A DNA stretch of 64,000 nucleotides, from NCBI GenBank assembly GCA_964640085.1, contig CAZXFA010000002.1, forward strand, positions 73,297 through 137,296. Direction: 5' to 3'. Position numbers and translations under genes: made by a program. The notes under the pieces were generated by a model. The model saw only the letters and a list, made by a program, of their open reading frames with translations. It made no database searches and was not told where the DNA came from. Below, in pieces: positions 60,314 to 64,000 of this stretch. Numbering within the stretch: the first letter of the stretch is position 1; every line of letters starts with the position of its first letter. This DNA is from CAZXFA01 sp964640085 (lineage in GTDB: Bacteria > Actinomycetota > UBA4738 > HRBIN12).

Positions 60314-61039
60314 TCACGCCAGCTGCAGGATCGGGCCGGGCCGGAAGATCGGTCCGACGCGGAGACCGAGCGACGCGTAAGCGCTCGAGGGAATCGCCAG
60401 GTCGGCCACGTAGAGCTCGCCGACGACGTCGGGGGCGGCGAGCAGACCGGACTTCGGCAGCGCGAGGGTGAGCGTGGCCGCGGCGCGCACGCACGGGTCC
60501 CCGATCGCGCCGGTGGTCGCGTCGAGCCCGCTCGGGACGTCGAGCGAGCACACGGCGGCGTCCTGCGCGTTCGCCCACGAGATCAGCTCGGCGGACCGGC
60601 CGCCCGGATCGCCGCGGAGCGCGTACCCGATCAGCGCGTCGAGGACCAGGTCGGCCTCGGGTGGCTCCGACACGACCGGCACGCCGGTGCGCGCGAGGAT
60701 CGCGAGCTGATGACGAGGGACCTCGCCGAGGGCGCCGGGCTCGTCGGACAGCGTGACGCTCACCCGGATCCCGCGGTTCGCCAGGTGCCGCGCGGCCACG
60801 AGCCCCCCGCCACCGTTCCCGCCCTTCCCACACAGGACGGCGACGGACCCGGGTGCGAACCGCCGGACGGCCAGCTCTGCAAGGCGCGCGCCCGCGTTCT
60901 CCATCATCTGGATCAGCAGCAGGCCGAGCTCCTCGACCGCGATCCGATCGACCTCGCGCATCTCCTCTGCGGTGACCGTCGGGACCGAGCCGAGAGGCAC
61001 CGTGGGGAAGCCGGCCTCGGCCGCGTCCGGTTCCCTCAC
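60314..61039 (-). CDS. nnrE: NAD(P)H-hydrate epimerase (YjeF N-domain)
   Basis: A 241-aa single-domain epimerase that repairs the R form of hydrated NAD(P)H. It has VTAEEMREVDR at the N-terminus, LIQMMENAGARLAE, CGKGGNGGGGLVAARHL, DALIGYALRG and SLDVPSGLDATTG. The ADP-dependent dehydratase domain, often fused C-terminally in bacteria, is missing. It overlaps the haloacid dehalogenase gene by 4 bp. Confidence 0.9.
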   Translation of the reverse strand: MREPDAAEAGFPTVPLGSVPTVTAEEMREVDRIAVEELGLLLIQMMENAGARLAELAVRRFAPGSVAVLCGKGGNGGGGLVAARHLANRGIRVSVTLSDEPGALGEVPRHQLAILARTGVPVVSEPPEADLVLDALIGYALRGDPGGRSAELISWANAQDAAVCSLDVPSGLDATTGAIGDPCVRAAATLTLALPKSGLLAAPDVVGELYVADLAIPSSAYASLGLRVGPIFRPGPILQLA

Positions 61040-61707
61040 GGCTCGTCAACCTGCAGGATGGCGTCCACCACCTCCGCGAGGTCCGTGCCGACGATCCCGG
61101 GCGGCTCGCCGACCGTGAACGGCGCCGAGCTCCGAGCGACGTAGGCGGCGGCGCATCCGGCCCGCGTCGCGCCCCACACGTCCCAGTCGTGCGCCGCCAC
61201 CATCCGGATCCCGGCGGGTGTCAGGCCGAGACGCTCGGCGGCCATCCGGTACGGCTCGGGCGCGGGCTTGAAGCCGCGGACCTCGTCCACCGACAGCACG
61301 TGGTCGAAGAGGTGGATCAGGCCCGCGTGCTCGAGCTGCGCCCGGGCCATCGCGCCCGGTGAGTTGGTGAGCGCCGCGATCGGGAAGCCCGTAGAGCGAA
61401 GCTTCGCGAGCGCCTCGGGTACCTCCGGGTGCGCCGGCAGCCGCCGCATCGTCCCGAGGATCTCCTCGCTCTGCTGACCGGAGAGCTCCATCCCCCGACG
61501 GACCGCGAGCGCGTCGAGGGCTCGGCGACCGAGCGTCCCGAAGTCCTCGTAGGTGTCGGTCAGGGTCGCGACGAGCGAGGCGTGGAGCAGCCGCGCGAAC
61601 CACTCGCCGAGCGGGGCAGCGTCACCGAACGCCCGGGCGAACGGCTCCCGGAGCGCGCCGAGGTCCAGGAGCGTCTCGTTCACGTCGAAGACGATCGCCT
61701 TGGCCAC
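61036..61707 (-). CDS. Haloacid dehalogenase type II (HAD superfamily)
   Basis: A 223-aa HAD protein closest to L-2-haloacid dehalogenases: nucleophile Asp in VFDVNETLLDL, Ser/Thr of motif II in LTNSPGAMA, Lys in GFKPAPEPY and motif AAHDWDVWGATRAG. It may dehalogenate 2-haloacids with inversion, or act as a phosphatase. Upstream it follows the metallopeptidase gene by about 30 bp, downstream it overlaps nnrE. Confidence 0.9.
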   Translation of the reverse strand: MAKAIVFDVNETLLDLGALREPFARAFGDAAPLGEWFARLLHASLVATLTDTYEDFGTLGRRALDALAVRRGMELSGQQSEEILGTMRRLPAHPEVPEALAKLRSTGFPIAALTNSPGAMARAQLEHAGLIHLFDHVLSVDEVRGFKPAPEPYRMAAERLGLTPAGIRMVAAHDWDVWGATRAGCAAAYVARSSAPFTVGEPPGIVGTDLAEVVDAILQVDEP

Positions 61708-61736
61708 CGCGAACCCTCCCTCGGCGAAGGGTCACC

Positions 61737-62310
61737 CTACCGTGCGAGCAGCGCTGCGACCGCCGCCTCGAGTTGGTCGGGAGCGTTGTCCGGGACCGTC
61801 GGGGTGAGGATACGGTCCCCCAGGTGCCACGCCAGGATCTCGGCTGCGTGCTCGAAGCCGCGGCCGTGCCATCCGAGGCCCCGACCGTTCCACGAAGTGA
61901 GCCCGCGGAGCTCCAGGAACTGCTCGCGCCGTTCCCCCGTCTCGTTCATCTCCGCCCACGCGTGGGCCAGCTCGTGCAGGAGGTTGCGGCGGGCCAGCAA
62001 GTTCACGTTTGTGCCGCATACGTCCATCACGCCCGCCCGGTAGTAGCCGAAGTGCTCGCCGCACGCTGCCCGGTCCGCGTGGAACCGGATCTCCACCGAG
62101 GGTAGCTCGAGACCCGCGGCCTCGAACCGTGAGACCGCCCACCTGGCGAGCTCCAGCTGCTGGGGGGTCCCCGCTGCGACGATGACGTTCCGCCCCACGG
62201 CCGCACTGGGCAGAGCTGAGGCCGCGTTTGCGGACCGACTCCGCCCGGACCGCCCCGACCGTCGTCACGACCAGCACCAGCACCCATCCGATCGTCCGTC
62301 GCGTCCGCAT
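61737..62310 (-). CDS. Putative secreted zinc metallopeptidase (probable frameshift near N-terminus)
   Basis: The main frame runs from a GTG at 62198 (153 aa) and contains LLHELAHAWAE, an HExxH zinc site, and later ILAWHLG that may hold the third ligand. A signal peptide, MRTRRTIGWVLVLVVTTVGAVRA, is encoded from 62310 in another frame and joins the main frame cleanly (SANAASALPSAAVG) if one G is removed in the GGG run. It is more likely one exported protein of about 190 aa with a break than a cytoplasmic one. The substrate is unknown. Confidence 0.7.
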
Positions 62311-62347
62311 GCTCGGACCGTCGAGCCGGGCTCATGCATCTTCCGTG

Positions 62348-62420
62348 GCAAGTGCTCGCACCTCGCTTGCAGCTCTTGCGGGGCGCTTGCAGACCGTGTC
62401 CGGTGCAAGCCGGCTGCAAG
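62348..62420. promoter_or_regulatory. Cluster of CTTGC/GCAAG repeats, candidate SARP operator
   Basis: The pentamer CTTGC or its complement occurs five times in 73 bp: GCAAG at 62348, CTTGCAG at 62366, CTTGCGG at 62375, CTTGCAG at 62386, and GCAAG at 62405 and 62416 (six with the first). The copies at 62366-62386 are 9 and 11 bp apart and the last two 11 bp apart, as in the direct heptamers that SARP regulators bind. It lies between the metallopeptidase and the SARP gene. Confidence 0.5.
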
Positions 62421-62445
62421 GGGCTCGTCCCAGGGTCCGGGCGGT

Positions 62446-62468
62446 GAGCGGTCAGACGGGGAGCGGTC
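62446..62468 (+). repeat. GAGCGGTC direct repeat
   Basis: GAGCGGTC occurs twice, 15 bp apart, 42 bp before the SARP start. It may be part of its promoter; no clear -10 or -35 goes with it. Confidence 0.35.
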
Positions 62469-62509
62469 GGGACTTCCCCCGAGGGGACCCGCGGGCGTAC
62501 CGTGCTCGC

Positions 62510-62917
62510 GTGCGCTTGCGCGTCCTCGGGCCCGTCGAGGCCTCCGGGGAGAGCGGCCCGGTCACCCTGGGAGGACCCAAGCAGCGGCTGGTCTTGGCCC
62601 ACCTCCTGCTCGGGGCGAACCGGATCATCCCCGCCGAGGCGCTGATCGACGCCGTGTGGGGCGAGGAGCCGCCCGAGGCCGCCAGAGGGACGCTCCAGGC
62701 CTATGTCTCCCGGCTCCGGAGCGCCCTGGGCGCCGAGCGAATCGAGGGCCGGCCCCCCGGGTACACGCTCCGGGCTGATCCTGAGGAGATCGACGCTCTG
62801 CGGTTCGAGGCGCTCATCCACGAGGCTCGGCGGACGCTGCCCCTCGATCCCCGGGCGGCAGCGGACCTGCTCCTCAGGCCGAGGTCCTGTGGCGAGGGCC
62901 GGCCCTGGCCGACCTGA
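62510..62917 (+). CDS. SARP/BTAD regulator, N-terminal part (frame breaks near 62876)
   Basis: A GTG-started frame with an OmpR-type winged helix and the start of the BTAD domain: VRLRVLGPVEA, LGGPKQRLVLAHLLL, TLQAYVSRLRSALG and GYTLRADPEEID, typical of the AfsR/DnrI/RedD (SARP) activators. The stop at 62917 is caused by a frame change after DLLLR: adding one G to the AGG before CCGAG would give DLLLRAEVLWRGPALADLS, the normal BTAD continuation. The rest of the same protein is the next feature. Confidence 0.85.
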   Translation: MRLRVLGPVEASGESGPVTLGGPKQRLVLAHLLLGANRIIPAEALIDAVWGEEPPEAARGTLQAYVSRLRSALGAERIEGRPPGYTLRADPEEIDALRFEALIHEARRTLPLDPRAAADLLLRPRSCGEGRPWPT

Positions 62918-64000
62918 GCTCGGAGCCCTCGCTGGAGGGCGAGATCGCGAGGCTCGAGGAGCTGCGCTCCTCCGCCTCCGAGGACCGGATCGCCGCCGAG
63001 CTGGAGCTGGGACGGCACGCAGAGCTTATCGGCGAGCTCGAGCGGCTCACGGTGGAGCACCCTCTCCGCGAGCGGCTCTGGGGACACCTGATGCTCGCCC
63101 TGTACCGCTCGGGGCGCCAGGCGGAAGCGCTCACCGCCTACGAACGGGCGCGCGAGCGCCTGGCCGAGGAGCTCGGCATCGACCTCTCGCCCGCGCTCCG
63201 GAGCCTCCACGAGCGAATCCTGCGTCAGGACCCCGGACTCGAGGTCCGAGGCGAGCCGCTGCGCGGCTACCGCCTCCTCGAGGTCGTCGGCGAGGGCGCG
63301 CTCGGCACGGTGTACCGAGCGACCCGGCCCCAGGTCGGCCGGGAGGTGGCGATCAAGCGGATCCGGACCGAGGTGGCCGACGACCCCGACTTCGTCCGTG
63401 CGTTCGAGGCCGAGGCCCAGATGATCGCCCGCCTCGAGCACCCCCACATCGTCCCGCTGTACGACTACTGGCGCGAACCCGGCGCCGCGTACCTCGTGAT
63501 GCGGTATCTGGGGGGCGGGAACCTCGCCGGCCGGATCGGGAAGCAGGGGCCGCTCTCCGTCGAGGAGACGACGCGGATGCTCAGGCAGGTCGCGGGAGCG
63601 CTCGCGGCCGCGCACCGTCACGAGGTCGCCCACGGCCGCATCCACCCCGGCAACGTCCTGTTCGACGAGGAGGGCAACGCCTACCTCTCGGACCTCGCGA
63701 TCGGGGGCGAGGAGGATCAGGCGGGGGACCTGCTCGCGCTCGGTGGACTGGTCCGAGACGCCGTGACGGACGGGGGCGGGATCCCGCGCGCGATCGGGGA
63801 GGTGCTCCAGACCGCGACGGCCCCGGATCCGGCGGCCCGGTTCCCGGATCCGCTGGCGCTCGCCCGCGCCTTCGCCGGGGCCGCAGGGCTCGCCGCCCCG
63901 GCGATCCCGCGGGCGATGACACCGGCCGTGGAGCTCGCGAATCCTTACAAGGGACTGCGGCCGTTCAACGAGGCCGACGCGCCGGACTTCTTCGGGCGCG
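62878..64000 (+). CDS. SARP continuation: BTAD + kinase-like + nSTAND1 start (runs off the window)
   Basis: The frame continues AEVLWRGPALADLS and the rest of the BTAD domain, then a protein kinase-like domain (GYRLLEVVGEGALGTVYRA, VAIKRIR). Its catalytic loop is HGRIHPGN instead of HRDxKPxN and the DFG motif is DLA, so it looks like a pseudokinase. It ends ANPYKGLRPFNEADAPDFFGR, the opening of the nSTAND1 NTPase domain that usually precedes WD40 repeats in large actinobacterial signalling proteins. The 3' part is outside the window. Confidence 0.82.

Noticed and set aside
1..64000. Phage, insertion sequence, CRISPR or defence island
   Set aside because: No transposase, integrase, terminal repeats or regularly spaced repeats were seen; the nSTAND1 protein at the end is joined to a SARP regulator and looks like signalling and not defence.

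Overview
The window is about 64 kb of GC-rich bacterial chromosome, almost wholly coding, with many GTG starts and frequent 4-bp GTGA/ATGA start/stop overlaps. Gene content (PAC2-family protein, an IclR regulator divergent from leuCD, a SARP/BTAD regulator fused to a kinase-like and an nSTAND1 region, stand-alone Lrp ligand-binding domains, a PYROXD2-type oxidoreductase) points to an actinomycetote, probably an uncultured lineage. An IPCT/DIPPS-type fusion protein would fit a heat- or desiccation-tolerant relative such as Rubrobacter, but that is inference. I saw no tRNA, rRNA, CRISPR array, prophage or insertion sequence.

Layout. 1-4.2 kb: 3' end of an MMPL/RND transporter, a bcp peroxiredoxin, a phosphoesterase, a ParB-like protein and a membrane protein. 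4.2-11.2 kb: serC, then a minus-strand run bracketed by two stand-alone Lrp ligand-binding (RAM) proteins (RAM, PAC2, aldo/keto reductase, a degenerate endonuclease V homologue, zinc alcohol dehydrogenase, RAM), then a secreted D-Ala-D-Ala carboxypeptidase. 11.4-22.8 kb: branched-chain amino acid biosynthesis. An IclR regulator diverges from leuCD, and a minus-strand operon runs leader peptide, terminator, 107-aa protein, ilvB, ilvN, ilvC, leuA, leuB, cimA, GNAT. The leader reads MDATRSLREAQVLVLIT and is followed by a rho-independent terminator, so the operon looks attenuated by charged Val/Leu/Ile tRNA levels. ilvD and thrC lie apart at 31.4-34.3 kb.

22.8-28.9 kb: a split corrinoid-dependent methyl-transfer locus. 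One unit encodes a corrinoid protein and a methyltetrahydrofolate methyltransferase. The other encodes a corrinoid-activating ferredoxin/ASKHA protein, a DUF1638 protein and a broken MttB-family methyltransferase. Both promoters carry the same 17-bp palindrome, CGTGACC-N3-GGTCACG, 85 and 87 bp before the first start codon. Two exported proteins (PCFCGC motif; Cys/Met/His-rich) are inserted between the units on the other strand.

29-38.7 kb: a lone ABC ATPase, a BBE-like flavoprotein, thrC/ilvD, and three tandem DAO-family flavin oxidases sharing an SWWLEEALADPAFAG N-terminus. The first of these seems to start at CTG. 38.7-46 kb: fakA, an alpha/beta hydrolase, a DegV (FakB-like) protein, an MFS transporter and a divergent PlsY, which together suggest fatty-acid kinase/acyl-phosphate lipid synthesis, then an ABC exporter pair. 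46-64 kb: SDR, amidase, PYROXD2-like oxidoreductase, secreted repeat protein, acyl-CoA dehydrogenase, IPCT/DIPPS-like fusion, Tat-exported phosphoesterase, two lipoproteins, a Crp/Fnr regulator, a glutaredoxin-thioredoxin reductase fusion, nnrE, a haloacid dehalogenase, a probable secreted metallopeptidase and the start of a SARP-pseudokinase-nSTAND1 protein that leaves the window.

Four reading frames (mttB remnant twice, metallopeptidase, SARP) are broken by single-base changes beside G or C runs. Assembly error is a live alternative to gene decay for those breaks, but not for the C-terminal truncation of the mttB remnant.
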